64,000 bases of DNA from Dactylosporangium fulvum (GCF_025137375.1 NZ_CP073720.1:10430954-10494953); one strand, 5' to 3'; positions 1 to 7,978 are shown, counted from the stretch's first letter. The notes: generated by a model from the sequence alone, not told the origin. A program made the numbers and translations.

Positions 1-51
1 GGCCGAGCCGGGGCCGTGGTGGCGCACGCCGAGCAGCAGTGGCTCACTCAC
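1..51 (-). CDS. DUF5682-like family protein, 5' fragment
   Basis: Only the first 17 codons are in the window. They start at a GTG at 49-51 and read VSEPLLLGVRHHGPGSA. The GVRHHGPGSA stretch is what I recall from the start of DUF5682-family proteins (YehM-like), which sit beside SWIM, DUF5691 and MoxR genes. The start overlaps the stop codon of the upstream MoxR gene, as at the other junctions in this cluster, so it is probably the next gene of the same transcript. The function of the family is not established, and the call rests on a short motif plus context. Confidence 0.6.
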   Translation of the reverse strand, partial: MSEPLLLGVRHHGPGSA

Positions 52-1174
52 CGCGGCGGGCCGCCCGGTAGAAGTCGCGCCAACCCTCGCGCTCGCGGAT
101 CACCGTCTCGAGGTACTCCTGCCAGACGACCTGGTCGGAGACCGGGTCCTTCACGACGGCGCCGAGGATGCCGGCGGCGACGTCGCCGGCGCGCAGGACC
201 CCGTCGCCGAAGTGGGCGGCGAGCGCCATGCCGTTGGTGACCACGGAGATCGCCTCGGCCGTCGACAGAGTGCCGCTCGGCGACTTGAGCTTGGTGCGGC
301 CGTCCTCGGTGACGCCGTTGCGCAGCTCCCGGAAGACGGTGACCACCCGGCGGATCTCGTCGACGGCCGGTGGCAGCTCGGGCAGCTCGAGGGCCTTGCC
401 GAGCGCGGCGACACGACGGGCGACGATGTCGACCTCCTCCTCGACCCCGGCGGGCACCGGCAGCACCACGGTGTTGAACCGGCGGCGCAGCGCGGAGGAC
501 AGCTCGTTGACGCCGCGGTCGCGGTCGTTGGCGGTGGCGATGACGTTGAACCCCTTGCGGGCCTGGACCTCCTCGCCCAGCTCCGGCACCGGCAACGTCT
601 TCTCCGACAGGATCGTGATGAGCGTGTCCTGGACGTCGGACGGCACGCGTGTCAGCTCCTCGATGCGGGCGATCCGCCCGTCGGCCATGGCCCGCAGGAC
701 CGGGCTCGGCACCAGCGCGGCGCGGGACGGGCCCTCGGCGAGCAGGCGGGCATAGTTCCACCCGTAGCGGATCGCCTCTTCAGGGGTGCCGGCGGTGCCC
801 TGGACGAGCAGCGTCGAGTCGCCGCTGATCGCGGCGGACAGGTGCTCCGAGACCCAGGTCTTGGCGGTGCCGGGCACACCGAGCAGCAGCAGTGCACGGT
901 CGGTGGCGAGCGTGGCGACCGCGACCTCCATCAGGCGGCGCGGCCCGACGTACTTCGGCACGATCACGGTGCCGTCGGCAGCCTCGCCGCCCAGCAGGTA
1001 GGTGACGACGGCGGCGGGGGAGAGTCGCCAGCCCGGTGGGCGCGGGCGGTCGTCACCGGCGACCAGGACAGCCAGCTCGGCGGCGAACTCGTCCTCGGCG
1101 TGCCGCCGCTGCACCGACTCGGCGACGGGCGCGCCGTCCACGTGTGCGGCAGTGACATCGACTGTGCTGGTCAC
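44..1174 (-). CDS. MoxR-type AAA+ ATPase
   Basis: Predicted 376-residue AAA+ ATPase. The Walker A motif GVPGTAKT lies near residues 99-106, a Walker B-like segment IARIEEL follows, and ATANDRD fits a sensor-1 region. MoxR ATPases usually act as chaperones that mature or load partner proteins, often with von Willebrand A proteins. The GTG at 1172-1174 is chosen because it overlaps the stop of the upstream DUF5691 gene (GTGA); the open frame runs further upstream but is arginine-rich shadow sequence. Neighbouring SWIM and DUF5682-like genes resemble the E. coli yehL/M/P/Q type cluster. Substrate unknown. Confidence 0.85.
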   Translation of the reverse strand: MTSTVDVTAAHVDGAPVAESVQRRHAEDEFAAELAVLVAGDDRPRPPGWRLSPAAVVTYLLGGEAADGTVIVPKYVGPRRLMEVAVATLATDRALLLLGVPGTAKTWVSEHLSAAISGDSTLLVQGTAGTPEEAIRYGWNYARLLAEGPSRAALVPSPVLRAMADGRIARIEELTRVPSDVQDTLITILSEKTLPVPELGEEVQARKGFNVIATANDRDRGVNELSSALRRRFNTVVLPVPAGVEEEVDIVARRVAALGKALELPELPPAVDEIRRVVTVFRELRNGVTEDGRTKLKSPSGTLSTAEAISVVTNGMALAAHFGDGVLRAGDVAAGILGAVVKDPVSDQVVWQEYLETVIREREGWRDFYRAARRGE

Positions 1175-2700
1175 GCGAGCTCCTCGAGCATGTCGTGGCG
1201 GAACCGGAGAGTGTCGGCGAAGCGGCCGACGATGGAGGACATCGGGTCGTCGGAGGGCAGGCCGGTGGCGAGCGCGGTGGCCCGCCCGGCGGTGTCGGCG
1301 GGCAGCCGCAGGGCGGCCAGCTCGCACAGCCCCGCGAGGCGCCAGCCGGCCGACCGCCGGCCGCCGAGGTCGTCGAGGGCGGCGAACACGGCCTCGACGA
1401 GCGCCGACGGCCACGGCCGGGGGCACAGCTCCAGCACGTGCTCGACGCCGACCGCGGCGGCGCCGACAAGACCGCGGCGCAGCACCTCGACGGCGATCGT
1501 GGACAGCGCCTCGGAGGGCAGTGCGTCATACAGCGCCTCGAGCAGCAGCCGGTCGTCGGGGCGCCCGCCCGCGGCGACCTCCTCGGTGAGCTGCTCGGTC
1601 AGCGCGGTCGCCCACCGCGGCTCGCGCTGTGCGGCGGCGGCCCGGGCCAGCCCGCGGCGCACAACAGCGGCCCACTCGTCGGTGACGGGCAGGCGCAGGA
1701 ACTCCTCGGGCTCGCCCCAGACCCGCAGCGGGGTGCGGGTGAGCAGCTCTTCCAGCCACCAGGCGCGCTCGCCGACCCCGGCGGGCGGGCGGGGCGCGAT
1801 GCCGTCGCGGCGCATGCCCTTGTCGCAGGTGGTGGGCGGGTTGATCAGGATGCGGCCGCCGCTGACGCGCACGCAGGCGGCCGACCGCTCGGTCATCCGT
1901 TGCGCGTAGGCGCTGTCGGGCAGCAGGGCGAGCAACTCGACCGCCGCCACCCGGACCTCCTTGCGCCGGTCGTCGAGGCCCGTCTCCAGCAGCGGCTCGT
2001 CGCCGGTGGTCAGGCCGGTGGCGAGCGCGCCGAGCAACGCGGCCCGGTCCTCCGGCGTCTCGGCCTGCCACGCGGCGGCGAGCAGGTCGCGGGCCTTGAC
2101 GGGGTCGCGGCGGCGCAGCGCGGTGAGATAGCCGACGCGGCGCCCGATGGCGCCGAGCTCCCACACTGCGGGGTCGTCGGCCGGCGCGTCGACGGCGGCG
2201 GCGCCAAGGTAACTCCAGTCCGGCCGCTGCGCGGCCAGCCATGCGATGCGCGGCCCACCGGCGGCGGCGATGAGCGGCCGGAGGGCACGGTGCCGGCGGC
2301 CGATCTCCAGCAGGGCGGGCAGCAGCTCGCCGGGCACGCGCCGGCCGTGGACGGCGCCGAGCCACTCGGCCAGCAGTTCGAGGCGCCCGTCGGCATCGCG
2401 GACCGGCACGGCGTTGCTGGTGCCGTAGCCGACCGCGTCGACGGCGAGCAGGTCGGCGGCCCGCGCGGCGGCTGGCCAGGACACGAGCGGGATGCCGGAG
2501 TCGTCGGGCGCGGGCTCGGGCAGCTCCAGGCCGCTGCGCGGGGCGACGCCCGCCCGCCGGTACAGCGTCAGGGCCCCAGCGGCGTCGAGCAGTGCCTCGG
2601 CCGGGTCGTCGGCGGTGGAGACGGCGGGCGGCAGCGTGCGCCGCTGGGTGCCGACCAGCGCTGTGGCCAGCACGTCGCTCCATTCGGGCAGGCGGGTCAC
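1171..2700 (-). CDS. DUF5691-like family protein
   Basis: Predicted 509-residue protein beginning VTRLPEWSDVLATALVGTQR. It is rich in alpha-helical Leu/Ala/Arg segments and has HEAT-like stretches in the middle and C-terminal half. No catalytic motif is visible. Its place between a SWIM zinc-finger gene and a MoxR ATPase gene, and its opening motif, fit the DUF5691 family, whose function is not known. The GTG at 2698-2700 overlaps the SWIM gene stop (GTGA), and the stop overlaps the MoxR start, so the three are probably translationally coupled. It could be an adaptor or substrate-binding partner of the ATPase; that is inference. Confidence 0.7.
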   Translation of the reverse strand: MTRLPEWSDVLATALVGTQRRTLPPAVSTADDPAEALLDAAGALTLYRRAGVAPRSGLELPEPAPDDSGIPLVSWPAAARAADLLAVDAVGYGTSNAVPVRDADGRLELLAEWLGAVHGRRVPGELLPALLEIGRRHRALRPLIAAAGGPRIAWLAAQRPDWSYLGAAAVDAPADDPAVWELGAIGRRVGYLTALRRRDPVKARDLLAAAWQAETPEDRAALLGALATGLTTGDEPLLETGLDDRRKEVRVAAVELLALLPDSAYAQRMTERSAACVRVSGGRILINPPTTCDKGMRRDGIAPRPPAGVGERAWWLEELLTRTPLRVWGEPEEFLRLPVTDEWAAVVRRGLARAAAAQREPRWATALTEQLTEEVAAGGRPDDRLLLEALYDALPSEALSTIAVEVLRRGLVGAAAVGVEHVLELCPRPWPSALVEAVFAALDDLGGRRSAGWRLAGLCELAALRLPADTAGRATALATGLPSDDPMSSIVGRFADTLRFRHDMLEELA

Positions 2701-4055
2701 AGCCGCACCAACCGGCGGTCGGACCAGACGCCCAGGGGCCGGACGCCACCCGCGGACCATTCGGCGGTGACGGTGGCGGGCCGGCCCGCGGTCACCGCGA
2801 CGAGGCGCCAGGGCTCGCCGGTGGCCGGATCGAGCGGCAGCCCGTTGCCGTCGGCGTCGGCGAGCAGCCATGCGGCGCCGTCGCGGACCGGGGTGACCGC
2901 GTCGAGCACCATCGGCCAGTAGTCGAGCCACGGGTCACCGGCCAGCGCCTCGGCATGGGCGCGCAGGTTGACCTCGATGCCCTCGGCACCCGCGACGGCG
3001 TGGATGCGCTCGGGTGGCGCGTGCCGCTTGGCGATGAGCGCCCGGGCCGGCTGGCCGCCGGGATAGAGGCACACGTCGGCGTCGATCTCGGTGCCGGGCA
3101 GCAGGTCGATCGGCAGCGACTGCCCGGCGACGGCGAACGACAGCACGAGCAGCGGGCGGCCGGACGCGACACCGCGCAGCCAGGCGCGGCGGACGGTCAA
3201 CTGGTCTTCGATCTCGTCCCGGACTCCGTGCACCTGCCAGCGGTCGCGGACGGTCGGTCCGGCGAGCACGGTCTCGGTGGCGATCGGCAGCCCCACCCGC
3301 ATGCGGACGCTGGCGGCGAGATCTTCGGGCAGGTCGCCGAGGCGCCGGTAGCCCCCGATCAGCAGCCGGAGCCGGGCGAGCTCGCCGAGCAGGCGCTCGG
3401 GGGAACCGGTCACGGCGGAGGTGCGGCGCAGGATGCCGGCGGCACCGGTGGCCTGCGCGTCGACCAGCCGGGCGGTCATGGTGTCCCAGTGGGCGTAGCC
3501 GTTTTTCGCGACCGTCGCCAGCCCGGCCCGCGCCTGGTCGGTGAGCCACCGGTCGAGCTCTTCGAGGCCGGCCGAGATCCGATCGGCACGCCGCGCCTGG
3601 GCCTTCTCGCTCGGCACCGCTCGGGTGCCGGATTCACGTGGAACATCGCCGGCTCGGTCGGCGACCTGCGTGGCCGGGACGCTCCGGGCGGCACGGGCGG
3701 CACGGGACGCCTGCCACTCCTGCACCCAGGCGGGCGCCATGGCGTCGGCGACGCTGCCCGACGCCCAGCGCAGCAACAGCGCCAGGGCGTGCTTGCAGGG
3801 CAACTTGCGGCTGGGGCAGGTGCACTTGAACGCCGGCTCGGTGAGATCGACGGCGGTCTGGTAGGGCGTCGAGCCGCTGCCCTGGCAGAGCCCCCAGACG
3901 GTCGGGGGCAGGTCGTCGTTCGCACTGAGGCCGGTCTCCAACCAGGCGCGGTCGCCGGCCAGCCCGCGCGCCGCCCGCTGCGCGGACGAGTCGGGTGCCA
4001 GTGCCATCACCTGATCGGTCGTCCAGACCGTGGTGACCGTCGTTGTTTCGGCCAT
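2697..4055 (-). CDS. SWIM zinc finger family protein
   Basis: Predicted 452-residue protein with a SWIM zinc finger near the N terminus: C78-x-C80-x6-C87-x-H89 inside FKCTCPSRKLPCKHALALLL. SWIM domains bind DNA or protein and occur in bacterial proteins linked to SWI2/SNF2 or MoxR systems. The rest shows no enzymatic motif I recognise. It is first in a four-gene operon with DUF5691, MoxR and DUF5682-like genes. The ATG at 4053-4055 is preferred because a TACGGT -10-like box sits 7 nt upstream, suggesting a leaderless message; the long upstream open frame is shadow. Role in the complex unknown. Confidence 0.85.
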   Translation of the reverse strand: MAETTTVTTVWTTDQVMALAPDSSAQRAARGLAGDRAWLETGLSANDDLPPTVWGLCQGSGSTPYQTAVDLTEPAFKCTCPSRKLPCKHALALLLRWASGSVADAMAPAWVQEWQASRAARAARSVPATQVADRAGDVPRESGTRAVPSEKAQARRADRISAGLEELDRWLTDQARAGLATVAKNGYAHWDTMTARLVDAQATGAAGILRRTSAVTGSPERLLGELARLRLLIGGYRRLGDLPEDLAASVRMRVGLPIATETVLAGPTVRDRWQVHGVRDEIEDQLTVRRAWLRGVASGRPLLVLSFAVAGQSLPIDLLPGTEIDADVCLYPGGQPARALIAKRHAPPERIHAVAGAEGIEVNLRAHAEALAGDPWLDYWPMVLDAVTPVRDGAAWLLADADGNGLPLDPATGEPWRLVAVTAGRPATVTAEWSAGGVRPLGVWSDRRLVRL

Positions 4056-4062
4056 GCTGCCA

Positions 4063-4068
4063 ACCGTA
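4063..4068 (-). promoter_or_regulatory. -10-like box of the SWIM gene, leaderless
   Basis: TACGGT on the minus strand, ending 7 nt before the ATG at 4055. The spacing matches the other TANNNT boxes in the window and would place transcription initiation at or next to the start codon. Confidence 0.5.
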
Positions 4069-4097
4069 GTGAGGGGGTACGACATTCCGGGGCTGGG

Positions 4098-4103
4098 TAT
4101 GAA
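4098..4103 (+). promoter_or_regulatory. -10-like box of the DoxX-like gene, leaderless
   Basis: TATGAA, six bases before the ATG at 4110. There is no Shine-Dalgarno sequence, which fits a leaderless transcript. The divergent SWIM promoter lies only 30 bp away. Confidence 0.45.
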
Positions 4104-4109
4104 CCGGTC

Positions 4110-4709
4110 ATGAGACCCGTGCGCACCGTGGCCCGCTCGATGCTCGCCGCCCTTTTTGTCGTCCAGGGCTGGCAGGCGGCCCGCCACCCGGCGAAACTCG
4201 CCGATCAGGCGCGACCGGTCACCGATCGGCTGGAGCCGACGATCCGCGCGGTACACCCGAGACTACCCACCGAACCGGAGACCCTTGTGCGCCTGAACGG
4301 CGCCGCGCAGTTCGCCGGCGGGTTGCTCCTGGCCACCGGGCACGCGACCACGCCCGCGGCGCTGCTGCTGGCCGGGTCGATGGTGCCGACGACGATCGCC
4401 GGGCACCCGTTCTGGAAGGCCGAGGATCCGGCGCAGCGGGGCGCGCAGCGCGTCCAGTTCCTGAAGAACCTCGGCATCATCGGCGGGCTGGTGTTCGCGG
4501 CGCTGGACAACGAAGGGCGCCCGGGGCTCGCCTGGCGGACGCGGCACACCGCCGAGCACGCCGCCTGGCGGACGCGGCACGCCGCAGAGCACGCCGGCCA
4601 CCGGGCCGGCCACATCGGGCAAGCGGCGCAGCGGGCGCTGCGGACCACCAGGCGCGATGCCCGGATCGCGCTGCGCGCCGCCCGGGCCGGGCGGCGGCTG
4701 CCCGCCTGA
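4110..4709 (+). CDS. DoxX-like membrane protein
   Basis: Predicted 199-residue membrane protein with about four hydrophobic segments, including AALFVVQGWQAA and FAGGLLLATGHATTPAALLL. The pattern resembles DoxX/DoxD-family proteins, small quinone-linked or redox-associated membrane proteins, and actinobacterial homologues are typically this size. The C-terminal 60 residues are hydrophilic and Arg/His/Ala-rich. They contain an 11-residue tandem duplication (AWRTRHTAEHA then AWRTRHAAEHA). The ATG at 4110 is preferred over an out-of-frame ATG at 4099. Transcribed divergently from the SWIM gene. Substrate unknown. Confidence 0.75.
   Translation: MRPVRTVARSMLAALFVVQGWQAARHPAKLADQARPVTDRLEPTIRAVHPRLPTEPETLVRLNGAAQFAGGLLLATGHATTPAALLLAGSMVPTTIAGHPFWKAEDPAQRGAQRVQFLKNLGIIGGLVFAALDNEGRPGLAWRTRHTAEHAAWRTRHAAEHAGHRAGHIGQAAQRALRTTRRDARIALRAARAGRRLPA
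4531..4596 (+). repeat. 33-bp tandem duplication in the DoxX-like gene
   Basis: Two consecutive 33-bp units (4531-4563 and 4564-4596) differ at few positions and keep frame. They encode two copies of an 11-residue basic repeat in the C-terminal tail. Confidence 0.8.
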
Positions 4710-4712
4710 CGG

Positions 4713-5126
4713 TCAGGGGCAGTTGACCCATTCCTCCGAGCCGTCGGTGAAGACCTGACGCTTCCAGATCGGCAGCCTGGCCTTGACCTCGTCGACGAGC
4801 CGCGCGCACAGGGCGAACGCCTCGGCCCGGTGCGCCGTCGACACCGCCGCCGCCAGCGCCACGTCACCGATCTCGAGCCGCCCGACGCGGTGCGAGACCG
4901 CGATCGCGTGCACGGCCGGGTCCGCACCGATCTCCGCGGCGATCTCCGCCAGGATCTCCCCGGCGCTCGGGTGCCCCTCGTACTCCAACTCGAGCACCCC
5001 GCGCCCACCGTCGTGATCACGCACCACACCGGCGAACGACACGACCGCTCCGGCCGCGCGGTTCTCGACGGCCCGCTCGTGCTCCGTCACGTCGAGAACC
5101 TCAGCCGTGACAACCGCCGTGATCAA
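4713..5126 (-). CDS. moaE: molybdopterin synthase catalytic subunit MoaE
   Basis: Predicted 137-residue MoaE, the large subunit of molybdopterin synthase, which with MoaD puts two sulfurs into precursor Z (cPMP) in the cytoplasm. Recognisable segments are GAVVSFAGVVRDHDGG, LEYEGHP, AVSHRVGRLEIGD and LPIWKRQVFTDGSEEWV, including the conserved lysine before the C-terminal WV. Length is normal. The ATG at 5124-5126 overlaps the moeA stop (ATGA), so moaE is the last gene of the moaC-mog-lipoprotein-moeA-moaE run. No moaD or moaA is present in the window. Confidence 0.95.
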   Translation of the reverse strand: MITAVVTAEVLDVTEHERAVENRAAGAVVSFAGVVRDHDGGRGVLELEYEGHPSAGEILAEIAAEIGADPAVHAIAVSHRVGRLEIGDVALAAAVSTAHRAEAFALCARLVDEVKARLPIWKRQVFTDGSEEWVNCP

Positions 5127-6319
5127 GGTCGTTCTCCATCCAGAATCGGCAGCGGTACGACCAGTGCCTGCTCACCCGCGCGCCCCTGCGTCCCCGGCTG
5201 GATGACCGCGAAGCCGAACGAGCTCGCCAGCCCGCGCAGCATGGACGACCCCACGTGGGCGACGGGGTGGGCCTGGCCGTCCACCAGCCGGACGAGCGCC
5301 AGGTGCGTGAAGTCGCCCCGGCCGGGCACGTCGGCGCCGAGTGTCACCGTGCCGGGCGACGGCAGCGGCCGCCCGGTGAGGCCCGCGAGCAGGGGCAGGA
5401 CGAGCGAGACCAGCGCGACGAACGTCGACTGCGGGTTGCCCGGCAGCCCGGCGACGAACTGCCCGCCGGGCAGTTGCGCGACGAGCATCGGAAACCCGGG
5501 GCGGACCGCGACGGTGTTCACCACATACTTCGCGCCGAGGGCCGCGAGCGCCGGGTGCAGGTGGTCGACCGGCCCGTGCATGGTCCCGCCGGTGGTGCAG
5601 ACGACCTGCGCGCCGGCGTCGACGGCGCTCTGCAGGGCCGCGATGTGGTCGTCGAGCGTGTCGGCGACCGGCCCGCGGACGCGGATCACCTCGGTGCCGG
5701 CGCGGCGCAGCCATGAGGGCAGTGACGGGCCGAGGGCGTCGCGGACCCGCCCGTCGCCGGGCAGGCCGGCGGTGAGCAGCTCGTCGCCGAAGACCAGCAG
5801 CGCCGCCTTCGGTGCGGGGCGGCAGGACAGCGTGTCGTAGCCGCAGGACGCGGCGAGCCCGATGACGCCGGGGGTGACGGGGGTGCCGGCGGGCAGCAGT
5901 TCCTCGCCGCGGGCCGCCTCCTCGCCCTGGCGCCGCCAGTCGGGCGTCTTGCGGGCGGTGCCCTCGAGCACCGTGTCACCGTCGACCTTCGACTCCTCGA
6001 TCCGGATGACCGCGTCGGTGCCGGGCGGGACCATGCCGCCGGTGGCGATCTCGACACAGGTGCCGGGGGAGCCCAGCGGGGTCGCGTGGTCACCGGCGAG
6101 GACCCGCCCGACGATCCGCCAGGGTGCGTCACCGCGGACCGCCCAGCCGTCCACGCTGGACGTCGGGAAGGCGGGCAGGTCGGTCAGGGTGACCAGCGGC
6201 TCGGCGAGCGTCAGGCCGTCGGACTCGACGAGGGGGACGGGCGTGGGGCCCGGCGCCGCCGCCGAGCCCGCCTCGAACACCGCCTCGCGGGCATCGGCCC
6301 ACGCGATCGGTAACGTCAC
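5123..6319 (-). CDS. moeA: molybdopterin molybdotransferase MoeA
   Basis: Predicted 398-residue MoeA, which inserts molybdate into adenylylated molybdopterin with release of AMP. Visible hallmarks are FPTSSVDGWAVRG near the N terminus, ATGGMVPPGTDAVIRIEE, the MoCF-binding core VVCTTGGTMHGPVDHLHPAL (normally TGGxSxGxxD), and FVAGLPGNPQSTFV. The serine of the TGGxS motif is replaced by TMHG, a modest deviation. The start is the GTG at 6317-6319. A TAGGCT box lies 6 nt upstream, so a second, leaderless promoter may serve moeA-moaE separately from moaC-mog. Confidence 0.93.
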   Translation of the reverse strand: MTLPIAWADAREAVFEAGSAAAPGPTPVPLVESDGLTLAEPLVTLTDLPAFPTSSVDGWAVRGDAPWRIVGRVLAGDHATPLGSPGTCVEIATGGMVPPGTDAVIRIEESKVDGDTVLEGTARKTPDWRRQGEEAARGEELLPAGTPVTPGVIGLAASCGYDTLSCRPAPKAALLVFGDELLTAGLPGDGRVRDALGPSLPSWLRRAGTEVIRVRGPVADTLDDHIAALQSAVDAGAQVVCTTGGTMHGPVDHLHPALAALGAKYVVNTVAVRPGFPMLVAQLPGGQFVAGLPGNPQSTFVALVSLVLPLLAGLTGRPLPSPGTVTLGADVPGRGDFTHLALVRLVDGQAHPVAHVGSSMLRGLASSFGFAVIQPGTQGRAGEQALVVPLPILDGERP

Positions 6320-6325
6320 GTGTCG

Positions 6326-6331
6326 AGCCTA
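6326..6331 (-). promoter_or_regulatory. -10-like box of moeA, leaderless
   Basis: TAGGCT on the minus strand, 6 nt before the moeA GTG, with no Shine-Dalgarno sequence between. It lies in the short gap after the lipoprotein gene. Confidence 0.55.
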
Positions 6332-6349
6332 GACCCTGTCACGCGCAGG

Positions 6350-6682
6350 TCAGCTCCGGGTGATCACCAGGTGGGCCTCGCCGACGTCGGCGTCCTTCAC
6401 CTCGACCCGCACGCGGCCCACCGTCTCGGAGCCGCCCTCCTTGATCGTGCGGGTGGTGCCTCCCTCACGGACGTCGATCTTGTCGTCGGCCAGATTGGAG
6501 AAGTACACCGTCCGCTCGGGCTTGAAGAGCTTCGTCTGGGTCGACGAGGAGGACTTGACGGTGACCTCGCAGCGGTTGCCGTTGCAGCTCTTCTTCACGG
6601 TGCTGCCGGAGCAGGCGGACAGGGGCACGAGCAAAAGAGCGGCGGCGGCGAGCGCACCGATTCGGGCCGGGTCGAGACGCAT
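6350..6682 (-). CDS. small secreted lipoprotein, unknown function
   Basis: Predicted 110-residue exported lipoprotein. A short basic N terminus and hydrophobic stretch end in the lipobox LSAC, with the lipidated Cys around residue 24. The mature part is small, polar and beta-rich, with two further cysteines (SCNGNRC) that could form a disulfide. No family recognised. It sits between mog and moeA in the same direction, inside the molybdenum cofactor gene run. Linked function with molybdoenzymes is possible but unsupported beyond position. Confidence 0.75.
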   Translation of the reverse strand: MRLDPARIGALAAAALLLVPLSACSGSTVKKSCNGNRCEVTVKSSSSTQTKLFKPERTVYFSNLADDKIDVREGGTTRTIKEGGSETVGRVRVEVKDADVGEAHLVITRS

Positions 6683-6736
6683 TGCGCGAGGATCGCAGGT
6701 CGACCCATGAAGCGGACCGGTGTTGACCCGTATCCG

Positions 6737-7204
6737 TCAGTGGTCGCCGCCCCTGAGCTGGTCGACCGCGTGAGCGAGGACGGGGCCGAGCACGGCCAGG
6801 CCGTCCTTGGCGCCGCCCTTCGAGCCGGGCAGGTTGACGATGAGCGTGCGGCCGGCCACGCCGGCGAGGCCACGGGACAGGATCGCGGTCGGCACCTTGG
6901 CCGCGCCGGCCGCCCGGATCGCCTCGGCGATGCCGGGCACCTCGTAGTCGAGCACCCGCCGGGTCATCTCCGGCGTCGCGTCGGTGGGTGTGACGCCGGT
7001 GCCGCCGCTGGTGACGACGACGTCGGCGCCGTCGGCGACGGCGGCCCGCAGTGCGGCCTCGACCGGCGGCCCGTCGGGCACCACGACCGGGTCACCGACC
7101 TCGCAGCCGAGTTCCCGCAGGCCCGCGACGAGCAGCGGGCCGCTGGTGTCGACGTAGACGCCGGCGGCTGCGCGGTTGGAGGCGACGACGACCACCGCTT
7201 TCAC
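6737..7204 (-). CDS. mog: molybdopterin adenylyltransferase (MogA/MoaB family)
   Basis: Predicted 155-residue MogA/MoaB-type protein, which adenylylates molybdopterin before MoeA inserts molybdenum. It shows VVVASNRAAAGVYVDTSGP, the binding motif VVTSGGTGVTPTDATPE and LPGSKGGAKDGLAVL, all typical of the MoCF-binding fold. I start it at the GTG at 7202-7204, which overlaps the moaC stop (GTGA) and gives the usual N terminus; a GTG four codons upstream is possible. Together with moeA it supplies both halves of the metal insertion step that some organisms carry as one fusion. Confidence 0.93.
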   Translation of the reverse strand: MKAVVVVASNRAAAGVYVDTSGPLLVAGLRELGCEVGDPVVVPDGPPVEAALRAAVADGADVVVTSGGTGVTPTDATPEMTRRVLDYEVPGIAEAIRAAGAAKVPTAILSRGLAGVAGRTLIVNLPGSKGGAKDGLAVLGPVLAHAVDQLRGGDH

Positions 7205-7674
7205 GAGCGCTCCCACAGTCCGGTCTTCCCGCCTTCCTTACGCAGGACCCGCACCGCGTCCAGGGAGGCGGCGGGATCCACAGCCTTGATCATGTCGATC
7301 AGGGCGAGCCCCGCGGCGGCCACCGCGGTCAGCGCCTCCATCTCCACCCCGGTCCGGTCGGCGGTACGGGTGACGACCTCGATGTCGATGACATCGTCAC
7401 GAAGCGTCAACTGCACCGTGACACCGTGCAGGGCGATCGGATGGCACAGGGGGATCAGGTCAGGGGTGCGCTTGGCCCCCATGATCCCGGCGATGCGGGC
7501 CACGGCGAGCGCATCACCCTTGGGCAGCGCACCGTCACGCAACAGCGCGACGACTTCGGCGGTGGTCCGGACGGATCCTGCGGCGACGGCCCGCCGGGCG
7601 GTCACGTCCTTGGCGGTGACGTCGACCATCCGGGCCGCGCCCGAAGCGTCCACATGAGTCAGCTCTTGGGCCAC
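7201..7674 (-). CDS. moaC: cyclic pyranopterin monophosphate synthase MoaC
   Basis: Predicted 157-residue MoaC, which converts the MoaA product into cyclic pyranopterin monophosphate. Family motifs are MVDVTAKDVTARRAVA, GAKRTPDLIPLCHPI, the catalytic region GVEMEALTAVA and ALIDMIKAVD. Length is normal. It is first in the minus-strand cofactor run. The GTG at 7672-7674 has a TAAGCT box 6 nt upstream and no ribosome binding site, suggesting leaderless expression. The partner MoaA must be encoded elsewhere. Confidence 0.96.
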   Translation of the reverse strand: MAQELTHVDASGAARMVDVTAKDVTARRAVAAGSVRTTAEVVALLRDGALPKGDALAVARIAGIMGAKRTPDLIPLCHPIALHGVTVQLTLRDDVIDIEVVTRTADRTGVEMEALTAVAAAGLALIDMIKAVDPAASLDAVRVLRKEGGKTGLWERS

Positions 7675-7680
7675 GAAGTG

Positions 7681-7686
7681 AGCTTA
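7681..7686 (-). promoter_or_regulatory. -10-like box of moaC, leaderless
   Basis: TAAGCT on the minus strand, 6 nt before the moaC GTG start at 7674. Confidence 0.5.
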
Positions 7687-7841
7687 TCCATGGCGCCGCG
7701 AGTCCGACGGATCCCCTGTTGATCATGCACGCTAAGGGAAAGCGCACGTCGCTGCAGTTCAACGCAGCGTCACACTCTCTGTACCAAATCGTGACAATAC
7801 CTGCCCTTCTTCGCAAACTATGAGGGTTGCGACAAATGGAC

Positions 7842-7871
7842 TTGGGCAACTTGCGTTCTGCACCCTAGGCT
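7842..7871 (+). promoter_or_regulatory. probable promoter of the GGDEF-EAL gene
   Basis: TTGGGC at 7842-7847 and TAGGCT at 7866-7871 are separated by 18 bp, within a locally AT-richer gap of about 350 bp (7675-8028) between moaC and the GGDEF-EAL gene. This would give a leader of about 150 nt. The rest of the gap holds the short open frame at 7955 and nothing else I can name. Confidence 0.45.
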
Positions 7872-7954
7872 TCGTTCAACACGCAAGACGTTGATGGTCT
7901 TAAATGTCTTGCTGCGCACGGGGGTCAATTCCGCGAAGCGACCTAGGGGCAGAG

Positions 7955-7978
7955 ATGAAGAACTGGGACTGGGCCTGA
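7955..7978 (+). CDS. possible 7-codon upstream ORF (MKNWDWA)
   Basis: ATG at 7955 is preceded at good spacing by the purine run AGGGGCAGAG and reads MKNWDWA then TGA. It lies in the leader of the GGDEF-EAL gene, about 50 nt before that gene's likely start and out of frame with it. Two of seven codons are Trp. It may be a regulatory upstream ORF or chance; no homology can be judged at this length. Confidence 0.2.
   Translation: MKNWDWA

Noticed and set aside
212..1909. Very long plus-strand open frames opposite the MoxR and DUF5691 genes
   Set aside because: Shadow frames caused by high GC; their proteins are low-complexity Gly/Arg/Ala and the opposite strand has clear domains.
3631..3644. 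parS-like GATTCACGTGGAAC inside the SWIM gene
   Set aside because: Two mismatches to GTTTCACGTGAAAC and not palindromic; coding sequence of the SWIM gene explains it and it is 48 kb from the other sites.
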